From contig OX393578.1 in NCBI GenBank assembly GCA_947652605.1, positions 2,666,001-2,730,000 of the forward strand: a stretch of 64,000 bases of DNA, written 5' to 3'. Origin of the DNA: Elmis aenea (Eukaryota > Arthropoda > Insecta > Coleoptera > Elmidae). Below are positions 46,401 to 57,950 of the stretch, one piece after another. Under the pieces are notes generated by a model. It searched no databases. It was not told the origin of the DNA and saw only the letters and a list, made by a program, of their open reading frames with translations. A program made the translations under genes and the position numbers. Numbering within the stretch: position 1 is the first letter of the stretch; every line of letters starts with the position of its first letter.

Positions 46401-47119
46401 AGTTACTATTGGTTTTTTCCCGACGTACGGTTTTAGCTTTCAAAATGACATTTAGCAGCTCAGCTGCTATGAACTCTGAGCTATTTAGTTTCAACGAAAT
46501 TTGCCTGCGCTTTAATAAATAAAAAATAAACTCACGGATGAGCTTATTTTTGTACAGACTCGACGCTTTATTTTTATGCACATTATTCTATGCAGATATA
46601 TACATCGTGTAGTAAGGCAAAACCAACATGCAAAACATAAAATCATACAGAGTTTTCAAATATTTTCGAGAAATATCACGAAATCATAACAGACTGCCTA
46701 TTTAAAAAAAAATACCAGCGTAATAAGTCATCCCAGGAGACTTGGCGCAGTTCAGATCATCTCATGGTTAATTACGCAATAAGGCCGACAGAGGGTTCTA
46801 TGTAAATATCACCCAGGGACAATTTCAAGCTCTTTTAACCACCGCTGCGACAATTACTCTACAATTTAGATATGTATCAAACACCACATGAGGGGTTGGG
46901 GCACATGACAGATATCGTGCGATAGAAATTTTGATTGCGGATGTTTGTTGGCTTCGACGGAAAAAAATGCACTAAATCGCGGGCCATTCTGAAAAAAAAT
47001 GTTAGACAATCTTTTTTGTACATAAAAATTAGTTTAATGAAAATTTTTATATATATACATAAATAATCTATTATTTTTTTACCCATAGGGTGTAAGGGTA
47101 GAGTTTTTTCATACATCTA
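43481..47119. other. Long non-coding stretch with solo element ends
   Basis: TACAGTGTGTGCATAATTTG at 44672 (with AATTCTAAGTCAAAAATCTT nearby, as in the 4727-5206 element) and TACAGGGTGTCTTTTAAAG at about 46231 are solo ends. A locally G+C-richer frame at 45491-45676 contains the string LEKVHRCLLEGLTTNSFSGP, which could be an exon but has no recognisable family and no clear splice sites. The 44090-44350 segment is also slightly G+C-rich without an ORF. Confidence 0.4.
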
Positions 47120-47595
47120 AAATTATTTCTTTATAAAATTTTTCCATTCTTTTCTATTCTGTGCTAGATTCTTTGCTTCCACCCTTTTTTCCTTAGGATT
47201 TTTCCAATTACGTTGTCCCCCTTGGTCTAGGTCTACCTCTTTTTCTTTTACGTGGCATTTTACTTTACCATGTTCTTTTAACTGGTATTGAGCTGTCCAA
47301 TCTTTGTAAGTGCCCCCACCACCCAAGTTGTCTTTGTTCTATGAAGTCTTCTATGGATTATACATACATTTCAATTCTATCTTGTTTTGTTACTCCGTTT
47401 ACCCTTCTTAAGTATTTCATCTCGTCTGCTCTAATTTTACTCTTTTTTGATAACACTCGTGTTTCACAGTCATATGTGAGAATTGGTCTGTAGATTGATT
47501 TATATACTTTAATTTTTGTTTCTTTTGAGATTTCTCTTTTGTTTACGAGTCCTTTACTCGGTGTATAATATACTCTATTAGCATTTGGCACGACA
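47120..47595 (-). pseudogene. Non-LTR retrotransposon ORF2 C-terminal fragment
   Basis: Read on the minus strand, pieces include EISKETKIKVYKSIYRPILT, YDCETRVLSKK, and EMKYLRRVNGVTKQDRI. After a frameshift come EDFIEQRQLGWWGHLQRL, then KRKRGRPRPRG, then NWKNPKEKRVEAKNLAQNRK and a stop near 47123. The order K-x-x-x-Y-K-x-x-x-R-P-x-L-x-Y, MKYLRR, LGWxGHLxR, GRP and a W-ending tail is that of the reverse-transcriptase thumb and C-terminal region of insect non-LTR elements. At least two frameshifts make it a pseudogene. It is 5'-truncated, as usual for these elements. Confidence 0.88.
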
Positions 47596-47639
47596 ACGTA
47601 ATTACATGTGTATTTGTATTATGTGATCGTAGAAAAAGT

Positions 47640-47770
47640 AAGCTACATAACACGAGTTGTAAAGCAATTACGCACTCGTGGAAATACGCACTCGCCGCTA
47701 CGCGGTTTCGTGCGCAACTTTTTCACTCGTGCGTAATATGCTTCTTACAACTCTTGTTATGCAATATACT
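47640..47770. mobile_element. Short inverted-repeat element, copy 1 (full)
   Basis: The left end AGCTACATAACACGAGTTGT is matched on the opposite strand by the right end TTACAACTCTTGTTATGCAA. The G+C-richer interior contains CGCACTCGTGGAAATACG, CGCCGCTACGCGG and CACTCGTGCG, itself partly palindromic. A second, internally deleted copy lies at 55859-55945. No coding capacity. Confidence 0.8.
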
Positions 47771-47775
47771 ATTAT

Positions 47776-49739
47776 ATTTACGAAGAATCTTTTATAGATA
47801 TCTAGTCAGTTTTGATATTTTTGTCACTGATGAATAAATGACTACGCACACGCAGTTCATTTACTAAATAATTTTCAATTGGTCAAAGCATGTGAATATT
47901 TTAAAATATAAACTGGTTGTCCACAAATAAAAAGTTCACACTAAATTAAATGTAAGTTATTTTTCTTCTCCTTTTTTTGCAAATATGGACTTGAATCACT
48001 TCTATAATAAACAGTCCATATCATACAAATCGATAGTGTGTTGTACATGCACAAAATAATAACTTGAACAAGACACGGACAAATTGTGAGGAGTGTTAAA
48101 GGCAGATAGGATGGAACGTGTTTTGGAGTTGGAAAAAAAAACACATGGCAAAACTATAATACACTCGGCACTTGAAAATAGATTAGGAGCAGTAAAGTTC
48201 AAAGTTAGGACCATAACGAAAAACCGGACAATTAAAAACCATCGTCTGGCCGTACCTGTCCATTCCGCACTCAGGTACAAGTAAAAATATGAAGCAAAAA
48301 ATCCCCAAAATGATCCGTAATTGCGTGATAACTACGCTATCCATCATAACAGTACAAACATGACCAAAAACATAAATTATAAGACCCGCTTAATCTACTA
48401 ATCAATCTATCACATTTTGTCAAGAAAATTATCTTCAAAAACCATAAACTCCGTGTTCCACGAACAGATTACATCGTCGTCCGCGGTAATCATCCCCGTT
48501 CTGCCGCCCTGACGTCGCTGTAAACTCGTAACGCAACGGAGCGGGTTCTATATGTATTTATAAAAAATCCGTCTAAATTAGCCATAGTTAAGTGAGGGAG
48601 AGGACGAGATTTATTGAGGTAGAGGGCGCTTTTGAAGATACCGACCCTCTTGTTTCACAGATTGTGATTGCGTGATGATTTTTTGATCCCGTCTGACGAT
48701 TTCTCGACCTATCTCTCATCTTCGGAGAATTTATTATTAAATCGATGCTAAAGGAACGTTTAATGACCGGTACGTTTGTGAAATATGGCAAATAAAACAG
48801 TTCGACGATATATTTATACTGCTTTGTTTACCACTAGAATGTTGGCATAAAGTTAAGCCAAAACTTCGATTTCTTCTCGAGAAATTCGTGATTCTTTTTG
48901 CCACTAACTTCCCGAGAAATTCAGTAAAATTTCTCGAGAAACTTGCTGAAGATGAGCTCAGCAAACATGATACAAATTTATTGAAAAGCTGTGGGTTTTT
49001 TGTTTGTTTGTTTACGAAATTAATATACAAATATAACCAGTAATAATTATAGTATTATTGTGAAATGTACATTAATATTTTGTAATTCCTCGAGAAACCT
49101 TAAGAAATGCTAAAGTTTTTTCTTTATTCTCGAGAAATGAGAAACCCTTATTATGTAATTGTATGGTATCAAACGATTATTATTTAAATGTGCAATGCTG
49201 CCAATGCATACAAAGTTACAGCCAAGACTTCTTACGTTTTTCGCATAAAAATGTGTCGATAAAATCTCAACAATGAAGAGTTAGTTGATCAATTTTATGG
49301 GGCATAATGAAGGCGCTGCGATAAAAATATTATGCCGTTGTCTTAAATCAAAAGTCCCATCTCGATGTTATGGGCGCATTTATAACAGCGCACAAAACCT
49401 TTTACAAGGCACGTGCAGTTCATTAAAACTGGCAACGTTAATCCGTAAAAAGCTCTCATAGCTTGTTTATGTTTTGTAAAATAAGGCGCGCTCCCCTGAA
49501 TAAGTAATTCTATACTGTAATATTTTGATTAAGTAAGCTGATTACGTTCGGGTAGTTTTGTAAGTGCGACATGGATACCCGAATTATTTCGGCGGGCACG
49601 GATCAGCGGTTGCGGACCGAAATGCTTGTGGAATTATTGTTCTTCGTCGAGTGCTCGATGGTCATAAATTACTATTGTGGTTGATTCGTTCATCTATAAA
49701 AACATACGATTAAAAAAAGTATTGTAGTGAAAACGAACT
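47776..49739. other. Non-coding DNA with a CTCGAGAAA-rich patch
   Basis: No gene supported. Between about 48870 and 49140 the motif TTCTCGAGAAA or a close variant recurs several times (near 48874, 48905, 48930, 49086 and 49125). Short ORFs at 48002-48284 and 48588-49030 lack family features. Confidence 0.4.
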
Positions 49740-51640
49740 CTTTTATGTTTTGTGAAAACGTTAAAACACACCTTAATCAATGCATGTCCACCTTAAGTTG
49801 GTTCAAAAACGGCTAGGAGATTTTTTTTTACAGCTATTCAAAATTTTGAAAAAAATTGCAAGCGCATTTTTTCCTGGCTAAAATTCAAAAATTTTACAAT
49901 GGTTTTAATATTATCTGAACACGTTAAAGACACCCTAATCAATGCATGTCGACCTTTAGTTGGTTCAAAAACGGCCTAAAGAGTTTTTTACAACTATTCA
50001 AAATTTTGAAAAAAGTTCCGAGGGCATTTTTTCCTGGCAAAAATTCAAAAGTTTTACAGTGGTTTTGATATTATCTGAACACGTTAAAGACACCCTACTC
50101 AATGCATGTCCACCTTTAGTTGGTTCAAAAACGACCTAAAGAGTTTTTTTTACAACTATTCAAAATTTTGAAAAAAGTTCCGAGGGCATTTTTTCCTGGC
50201 AAAAATTCAAAACTTTTACAATGGTTTTGATATTATCTGAACACGTTAAAGACACCCTACTCAATGCATGTCCACCTTTAGTTGGTTCAAAAACGGCCTA
50301 AAGAGCTTTTTTTACAACTATTCAAAATTTTGAAAAAGTTCCGAGGGCGTTTTTTTCCTGGCAAAAATTCAAAAGTTTTACAATGGTTTTAATATTATCT
50401 GAACACGTTAAAGACACCCTAATCAATGCATGTCGACCTTTAGTTGGTTCAAAAACGGCCTAAAGAGTTTTTTTTACAACTATTCAAAATTTTGAAAAAA
50501 GTTCCGAGGGCATTTTTTCCTGGCAAAAATTCAAAAGTTTTACAATGGTTTTGATATTATCTGAACACGTTAAAGACACCCTACTCAATGCATGTCCACC
50601 TTTAGTTGGTTCAAAAACGGCCTAAAGAGTTTTTTTTACAACTATTCAAAATTTTGAAAAAAGTTCCGAGGGCATTTTTTCCTGGCTAAAATTCAAAAGT
50701 TTTACAATGGTTTTGATATTATCTGAACACGTTAAAGACACCCTACTCAATGCATGTCCACCTTTAGTTGGTTCAAAAACGGCCTAAAGAGTTTTTTTTA
50801 CAACTATTCAAAATTTTGAAAAAAGTTCCTAGGGCGTTTTTTTCCTGGCAAAAATTCAAAAGGTTTACAATTGTTTTGATATTATCTGAACACGTTAAAG
50901 ACACCCTACTCAATGCATGTCCACCTTTAGTTGGTTCAAAAACGGCCTAAAGAGTTTTTTTACAACTATTCAAAATTTTGAAAAAAGTTCCGAGGGCGTT
51001 TTTTTCCTGGCAAAAATTCAAAAGTTTTACAACGGTTTTGATATTATCTGAACACGTTAAAGACACCCTACTCAATGCATGTCCACCTTTAGTTGGTTCA
51101 AAAACGGCCTAAAGAGTTTTTTTTACAACTATTCAAAATTTTGAAAAAAGTTCCTAGGGCGTTTTTTTCCTGGCAAAAATTCAAAAGGTTTACAATTGTT
51201 TTGATATTTTCTGAAAACGTTAAAGACACCCTATGCATTTCCACCTTCAGGTTTTACAAAAACGGTCTAAAACATTTTTTACAGTTTTAAAATTCTGAAA
51301 AAGTTCCAATGTTATAATAAACTTGCATTTTTACTTGGCAAAAATTCAAAAGTTTTGCAATGGTCTTTATATTTTCCAAAAACTTTAAAGACGCCAGAAG
51401 CAATGCGTATTCACCTTAAGTTTGTTTAAAAATTGCAATTTTCACAGCACTCCAAAATTAAAAAAAAAAAGTATAATTGTATAACCTACTATTTTTATTT
51501 AGCAAAACTTTGAAAATTTTGCAATGGTCTGTGTAGTTTTTAAAAATGTTAAGTTTGTTCGGAAACGGCCCAAATACGGTAAAAAATATTTTTGCTATCT
51601 GAAACACTGAAGAAATAATGACTGTTTTATTAAGAACATG
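49740..51640 (+). repeat. Satellite-like tandem array, locus B, about 162-bp monomers
   Basis: The anchor ACGTTAAAGACACCCT or a close variant starts at 49758, 49921, 50081, 50243, 50405, 50567, 50729, 50892, 51054, 51217 and, degenerate, 51382. Spacing is 160-165 bp. The core monomers are very similar, while the first and last ones are diverged. Repeated identical ORFs (for example at 50768 and 51093) simply reflect the monomers. No coding role is implied. Confidence 0.95.
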
Positions 51641-53860
51641 TCATGCATTTTTTAGGTTTAAAATTTTTCCATTTATCTAGCAAAGGTTTTGCTGTATTTA
51701 GCACTTGCTGTCTTCGTTAAATATATCATGAAGAGGGGAGATTACTGCACGTGTATAAATACCCAACAATTTCTCGAGCGCAATTTTGCACCATAATTGA
51801 CGACATTTTTTCAATACTTCAAAGTTATTCATTTGCGATTGGAAGACGGTAATTGTGAGGTACCTACTCGCGTGACTTGGCAAGTGCTGCGAAGGAATTT
51901 GTTCGCGTGTAGAACGTGCGCGAAGTTTGCTTCAGTTGTGCCTTGTCCAGCCCCAACAGTCGCACACACACATAAGTCAAGTTTTTTTCATCGAACAATG
52001 ATAAATAGTTACATCGTATATTATTTGAAAAAGTGCGTCCATAAATGGACTTTTAAATATATTACTTCTCACCTGTCTAACGCTAAGGCACAAGACAGCA
52101 ATTAACAGTTTGAAATTATATTTTAAAATGACATGTTTGTAGTTGGCTATCATAAAAAAAACTCATTAAAAAAATCTAACTTCTTATGCGGCGAAACATT
52201 TAAAAAACTGCGAAAATAATATTGATTATAATCTGTACAGAATTCTGTGTACTATTATGTTAACTTTAAAAATGGTCTAAGTTAACAAGCTATATTCACA
52301 AAAACATATGCGCGTGACAGGATATACATTGTGTGAAAACCTTTAGAAACGTTGATAACTAACAATAAAATTTCTGCACATAATCCTGCTGATAATTAAC
52401 TGTAAAATTATGCATCGTGTCATACTGCGGCCTTAAAAAACAAACATCTTCTGATTACTTCCTCGCAACAACTATAATTCAATTTAAAACGCAAAAATTT
52501 CGTACGATTACGGCCGTTCAGGTTGTGGTAAGATAAGTTTATAATGAGGATCTATGGTTAGTTGTGCTGGGGCCCCGGGTGAATAAGTGTATGCATTTCT
52601 GTACTCGGAGGAATATATGTACGCCTACGCCTCTTCTTGGTGCACCTGCCGAGGCTACGGTGAAGTATATGTAACGTGTTTCCAGTACAGCCAACAGCTA
52701 CGCTACAATTACGATTTTATATTCCTATTAAATCGTCGTGAAGAGATTCTTACAACAATATTAAAGATCGGTATAACACAAAGAGGATAATAAAATCGCA
52801 TAGTAATTGAAGAAGAAGTTATTGTGATTTGCAAGTTATGCTAAGACTTGAGTTTGATAAATACTATTAGCCTTTTATTTTGCACAACACTGTATTTTTG
52901 ACTGTATATTTTATATCAGTGTCTTGAATTTAAAAAGTTTTACTGTAATTTTAAAGTAGTGAGGGTAATTTGGTCTGTCAAAACATAACGGAATGTGCGA
53001 GTAAAATTAAATAAGTACGTACATCTGTTGTGTGTACTGCACAATATGAAAAATGCCTTGCGAATTCACGAAACTCAAAAACCGTTTTATTATTCGAGTG
53101 TGCCGTCGTTCTTGATCTGAAAACTCGGCTGAAAGCTTAACTAAACCGTCCGTAAACAAATTATGAAACAACTCCGACAAAGCAGAACGGAGCAAGCAGA
53201 AGGAGGAGAAGAGAATTAAGTTAACTCGTAACGAAGCCACAGTTATTTCGCTCAAAGACAATATTAAATATTTTTTATTTACTTTGTTGAGCTACTTTGA
53301 TGACGCAGAATAATATTTGAATAAAGCTACTTTACCCGACTTATTTTCATAATTTCGTTTTTGCTTTGTGATGCTCCCCAACAAGGAAATACAACTTTTT
53401 CGGTTTGGATGCGGATCTTCGTCCGCGAAATGAATTTGTTAATTGTGCGGACGCGGGCAGTTTGTTATTTATCGATTGCTAGATGTTTAGGTCTAATGAT
53501 TGAGCACTAATTGTAATGTTGGATGCTCCAAATAACACGAATCCCAAAGTTAATTACAGGAATTACGCGCAATCAGAACCTTTTACACCATCATCAACTC
53601 ATCATGACACTAAAATTGCTTGTTAATTGTTTAATATCCCTTGGTACTTTACTATAAACTGAAACCGAAGAAAGATTTAGAGGCAAAGAGTAACGTGCAA
53701 CTAATTGCTTGAAAATTGGTCGACAATTTTCCTTTAATTAACGCAAATAGTATTTTTTAATGTAGAAACTTGATAACTACAACATCAGTTTTTGTTGAAA
53801 GATGTCAACAGTCTTAAAATTGACTATTAAAGTATTACTTCGTTACTAACAAAAATAAAC
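51641..53860. other. Non-coding DNA
   Basis: Open frames at 51797-52105, 52587-52790 and 53007-53261 have no recognisable domains. The segments 51830-51970 and 52560-52790 are somewhat richer in G+C and could hold exons of an unseen gene, but no splice or homology evidence supports this. Confidence 0.35.
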
Positions 53861-54240
53861 TTAATACTCTGTTCGTTTTGGGACTTCTCTATTCCCAAAA
53901 AATGTTGATCTTAAACTGTTAAATATCCTTCCCGCATTTCCTGTCCTTTCGCTTATTTCCTTGTCCATTCCTCCATTTTTCTCTATGATCACTCCTAAAT
54001 ATTTAAAGCTTTCTACCTGCTCCAACCTAAGCCCATTTAAAATGATGTTATGCCCTTTGTTCTCTGTTGTAACGATCATAGTTTTAGTTTTTTTTGTATT
54101 TATTTTCATATTGATTTTTTCCAATTCCTTGTTTAAAGTATCTAAATTGTGTTGCAGATTCTTTTCTTTTTCCGTGGCTAAGACCATGTCGTCTGCGAAC
54201 ATTAGCTCAGTTATGTTTGTAAGAATATATATTTTCTGAA
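53861..54240 (-). pseudogene. Non-LTR retrotransposon reverse-transcriptase fragment with catalytic FADD box
   Basis: The minus-strand frame reads LTNITELMFADDMVLATEKE, continues with a helical region, KKTKTMIVT, then GLRLEQVESFKYLGVIIEKN and GRIFNSLRS, and ends in EVPKRTEY followed by a stop. F-A-D-D is the catalytic box of reverse transcriptase, and FKYLGVxI is the conserved strand after it in non-LTR elements. The fragment covers only motif C through the start of the thumb. It may be the same family as the fragment at 47120-47595, which starts roughly where this one ends. Confidence 0.9.
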
Positions 54241-55858
54241 AGTTTGGAAAATGTTTGTTCCAACAAAGTTATGGCATACTGTGGTTCATTATAAATATTT
54301 CTAAATAGTTTTCATGACACAGGCTCTGTACTTGCACAAGCTTGAATTCAAGTCTAAACTTGAATGTATCTTCCAAAGAACAAAAACATTATGACATATT
54401 ATCGTCACGTACAAATTTTTTGGGCTACTTGCATTTTTAAAATCTTATACGACCATGTGTCTAAAGTTTGAAGGGGTGACAAAAACTGGGTGTTCTTAAT
54501 CAGCTGTAATGAATGCTTTTAGCTTACACAAAACGTAGGTGTGTATGTAAATTATTTACACGCAAAAATTACAATTACCACTGATGTGAGGGCACAACGA
54601 GCGCAACTATAAATTTCAATGATAATTTATTATTACGTCGAAAAACGTCCTGGCTTCCTGCCTTTCCCGAGATACGAATTCGAATCGAGCAAAAAAACAT
54701 TACAAGACAACAAAACGTGCAGTAATTAACGTCGACATAATTCTTTGTTAGCGAGTTCGGTTATTCTATAATTGTGGACGCAGATAATAAGTGGGAGGTA
54801 TAACAATGACACGAGTGGGCATTGTCGCGTGGCGTGGTGTTTGTTCGGCTAACGAGGCTTGCGAGGACCCTCAAAGCGGTAAGCAACGCTAGCTAAAGGA
54901 CTATTGTCCGTGGCATGATCCCTTACACACCCGCCACTTCACCACCCAAGTGCAAAACATCTGAGCTTTTGTATTTAGTTACTAGTGAGGTAAATGTACA
55001 CATATCCATTCTGCATACTTTATAAGTATACAACTTTAGTCACCACGTTTTACAAGACTAGACCGGCAAAGTACGAAAGGGCATTGATACATAGTTGGCT
55101 TATCGTAGAAGAGAAAGAATTATCTAACTAAACTCTGCTTTATACAATACTGCGTTAAAATGAAACGTTCCGACAGCGTGCATCACAGTATAAACAGAAT
55201 CGATTATGGAACGCGTTTTCTCCCAACTTCAGTAGCCACTACATTATCTTCTGGTACACAAGTCTTTAATCTAGATGGCTAGAAAAATAAAGAAAGCGTT
55301 TCATGGAAAAGTTAATATAGCGGGTCGTGTGTCAGTGTGTACGAGACGGCCTTTGAAGTATCTCAAATGAAGAAGTGTTGACACAGGCCGCGTGCGATGT
55401 CGAGTCAAAAACCGCAGGGGTAATGCTGGTGTCATTCATATAACGTCCACCCACTCGTATCTCTTAACGTGTTTAATGAATTTTAAGGTACGGTGGGCCC
55501 CGGATATCGGCGGCAACGCACAAAGACCGCCATTTTAATTGGAATTTATGATAATAGGAAAATAATATACTATTTGGCCCAAATTTATAACAGTTTATAT
55601 AAAATTCGCTTGATTGCTAATTATTGTTTTCAAGTATTTTGGGATTAATTACGTTGCAAATGGTTCAACTTATCCATTAGCGTGAAAAGATAAATCTGCT
55701 GTAAGCTTTTTTGCCAAGTTGTCACTGATATTTTTATAATTTGAACCATGTAGGTAAAGTTGTAGTAAAAAATTAACGATAACGAAGGAAGAACACAACA
55801 GAGAAAAAATGGAAAGATGTGGAAACATTTAGGGAGTTATTAGAAAATGTCAAGATAA
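54241..55858. other. Non-coding DNA
   Basis: No gene, element or repeat recognised. The segments 54810-54960 and 55320-55520 are locally richer in G+C without convincing open frames. Confidence 0.45.
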
Positions 55859-55945
55859 TAAGCTACATAACACGAGTTGTAAAGCAATTAGGCACTCGTA
55901 GAAATACGCTTCTTACAACTCTAGTTATGTAATATACTATTATAT
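55859..55945. mobile_element. Short inverted-repeat element, copy 2 (internally deleted)
   Basis: It starts AGCTACATAACACGAGTTGT and ends CTTCTTACAACTCTAGTTAT, nearly identical to the ends of 47640-47770. The G+C-rich middle of about 45 bp is missing, leaving AATACG joined directly to CTTCTTAC. Confidence 0.8.
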
Positions 55946-56579
55946 GAGAGTAGTAGAAATTATGTGCAAACCCACAAAAAATATTTATATCTGCCGTTTT
56001 AGTAATGTTTTTCAAAACTGTATTACAGTTGATCGTCCTGAAACTTCGGTGTATCTGAAGATCGTGTGCTTAAACAGGTGTGCTGCTTGAATTTTAAGCA
56101 AATTGACAATAATAGAGTTATATTAAAGACTTGGGTAAGATAACGCACGAGGAGGAACGGTTAAGTGCTCGACTGAGCATGGCCTCAGCGGTTGATGCGC
56201 TACACCGAGCATAACATCGGTCCTCACACCCCTAAACACTCTTATCACTGATTTAGATTGGAATCTGAATTACTTAGGGTTGCACAGAAAATGAACATTG
56301 ATTTTGGTTAACAATGAACGATCTCAAAAAAACGAGAATACATCGGTAACTATAGTTTGTTATCAAAATGCGATTCGGGCATAAGTATCTTAATTTTTTT
56401 GACTTCCTTTCTAATTAATTTAAACAAACCAAGTATTACATTCATTTTATGTGCGTTAATTGGACATATAACAGGCATCACATGCGCGGAAACGGCTGTA
56501 ACTGTGTTATATTATATGGACCGTATTTCTTTTTTTTTTTTTTGTAACGCAACCATTAAATCAAAACGTCAAAATATGA
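55946..56579. other. Non-coding DNA
   Basis: A G+C-balanced patch at 56140-56240 resembles neither a tRNA nor a known element on inspection. Nothing else was seen. Confidence 0.45.
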
Positions 56580-56800
56580 AAAAGCAATAACCCATACTAT
56601 GAACAATAATCCCTGAATATTTGAATGAGCTAGCGTTATTAACTTCAAAGATATAGCAGTTTAAAAATCCTGAAACTAATTTTGGATTTTTTTCAGGAAT
56701 TTCCAGTGTCCCTATCTCGAGAGTTATTAACGGCAGGTATGTCTAGTTTGTTTTAAAACTTTTCTTGTACTTTTGGTTATCGTTTCATGTTGTTTTTTGG
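56580..56800 (+). repeat. Dispersed repeat R3, copy 3
   Basis: Contains AACCCATACTATGAACAA, ATCCCTGAATATTTGAATGA, GCTAGCGTTATTAACTTCAA, AGATATAGC, ATCCTGAAAC...TTTTTTCAGGA, CCTATCTCGAGAGTTATTAA and CTTTTGGTTATC in the order of the other two copies. It is more diverged from copy 2 than copy 1 is. Confidence 0.75.
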
Positions 56801-57950
56801 CTATTGTACATTTTGTCGTTTCGATTCGGGATCGAAAAGAAAAATGTTACTAGTTTTATGGTATATTTGTCAAGTTTGATAAGCGAAATTATAGATAAAT
56901 CTTTGGTAATGTTAAGATGTTTCTTGTATAACGTGGGTGTAATCTAAATAAGGCTTGCCTTCTCATTCTTGTTTAATTTTTTATGTAAAGAAACAAAATT
57001 TAGGGCTTATAACACGTGCCCAATTAATCGAAAAGCCATGTTAAATTTTTGCCGTTCCAAAAATACTGACTAAAATTTTTAACTTCAATGAAACACCTTG
57101 TACGTTTTTTACTTTTGAAAAAGCAATCTCTGATAACTCTAAATAATTCTCACTCAATTTTTTTGATTAAATTTGGTGTACACAAAAAATTCTCAAAGAT
57201 TTCCTAGGCGTTTGCGCAAAATTAAACTTTGGAATTACATACATTTAGTTTCGACTATATTTAAATTAAGTTGTAAAAAACCTGTGGGTCCATCGGAAGG
57301 GCTTTGGTGATAAAAATATCTTTTTAAAAGAAAAAAAGGAGCAGTAGGTACTTTGTCAATTCTTGTGGAGGCAATTTTGATAACAATCCATTTTAACTGG
57401 TGCACCAACATTCGTTTAAAAAAATACCGTAATTAGGTAATTATTCGAGTTTAAAAATGCTCACACAAAGTATTGCACAAATGTTTTTGTTGTATGTTTT
57501 TTTTAAATCTTTTTTTTTTAAATAACCAGTTTAGTTTAACATCTATTTGATCCATGATAACACTAGTGCCTATTACATACGTATCCTTACATAATGATGC
57601 AATTCAGGTCTTGTTATCTGCTACCGTAAAGTGCAACTAATACACTAAATTATAGGGTTTCATAAATTTGCTACAACTACTACCTTCTCGCACAAAAAAA
57701 AACTTATATAATAACAACGCAGTTTCGTCCCGTACAAAACGCTTAACGTACCGCAAAAACTTCGTTTAGTCCGAGGAGTCGTCAAGTGCGCCTTGCAAAG
57801 GGACCGGAGTTATTAAATCAGCGGACACTGTTACGTTATTTCCGGTCGTTTCCCGCCGGAACGTCGAATTGCGTCGCTTTACATACCGGAATAGTCGAAA
57901 TCGAATATTCAAAACGCACGCGAATGTCGAAGATGTTTTTTTTCACTTAC
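56801..57950. other. Non-coding DNA becoming G+C-richer toward 57950
   Basis: No gene supported up to about 57720. From 57730 to 57950 the sequence is richer in CG dinucleotides and leads into the exon-like segment on the minus strand. The plus-strand frame 57786-58028 is probably a shadow. Confidence 0.4.

Noticed and set aside
50768..51290. Two near-identical plus-strand ORFs of 60-65 codons
   Set aside because: They are the same frame of two satellite monomers. The repeat explains the similarity and there is no sign of selection on the protein.
56140..56240. tRNA-like G+C-balanced patch
   Set aside because: I could not fit a cloverleaf or find a proper internal box B; a covariance-model search would be needed.
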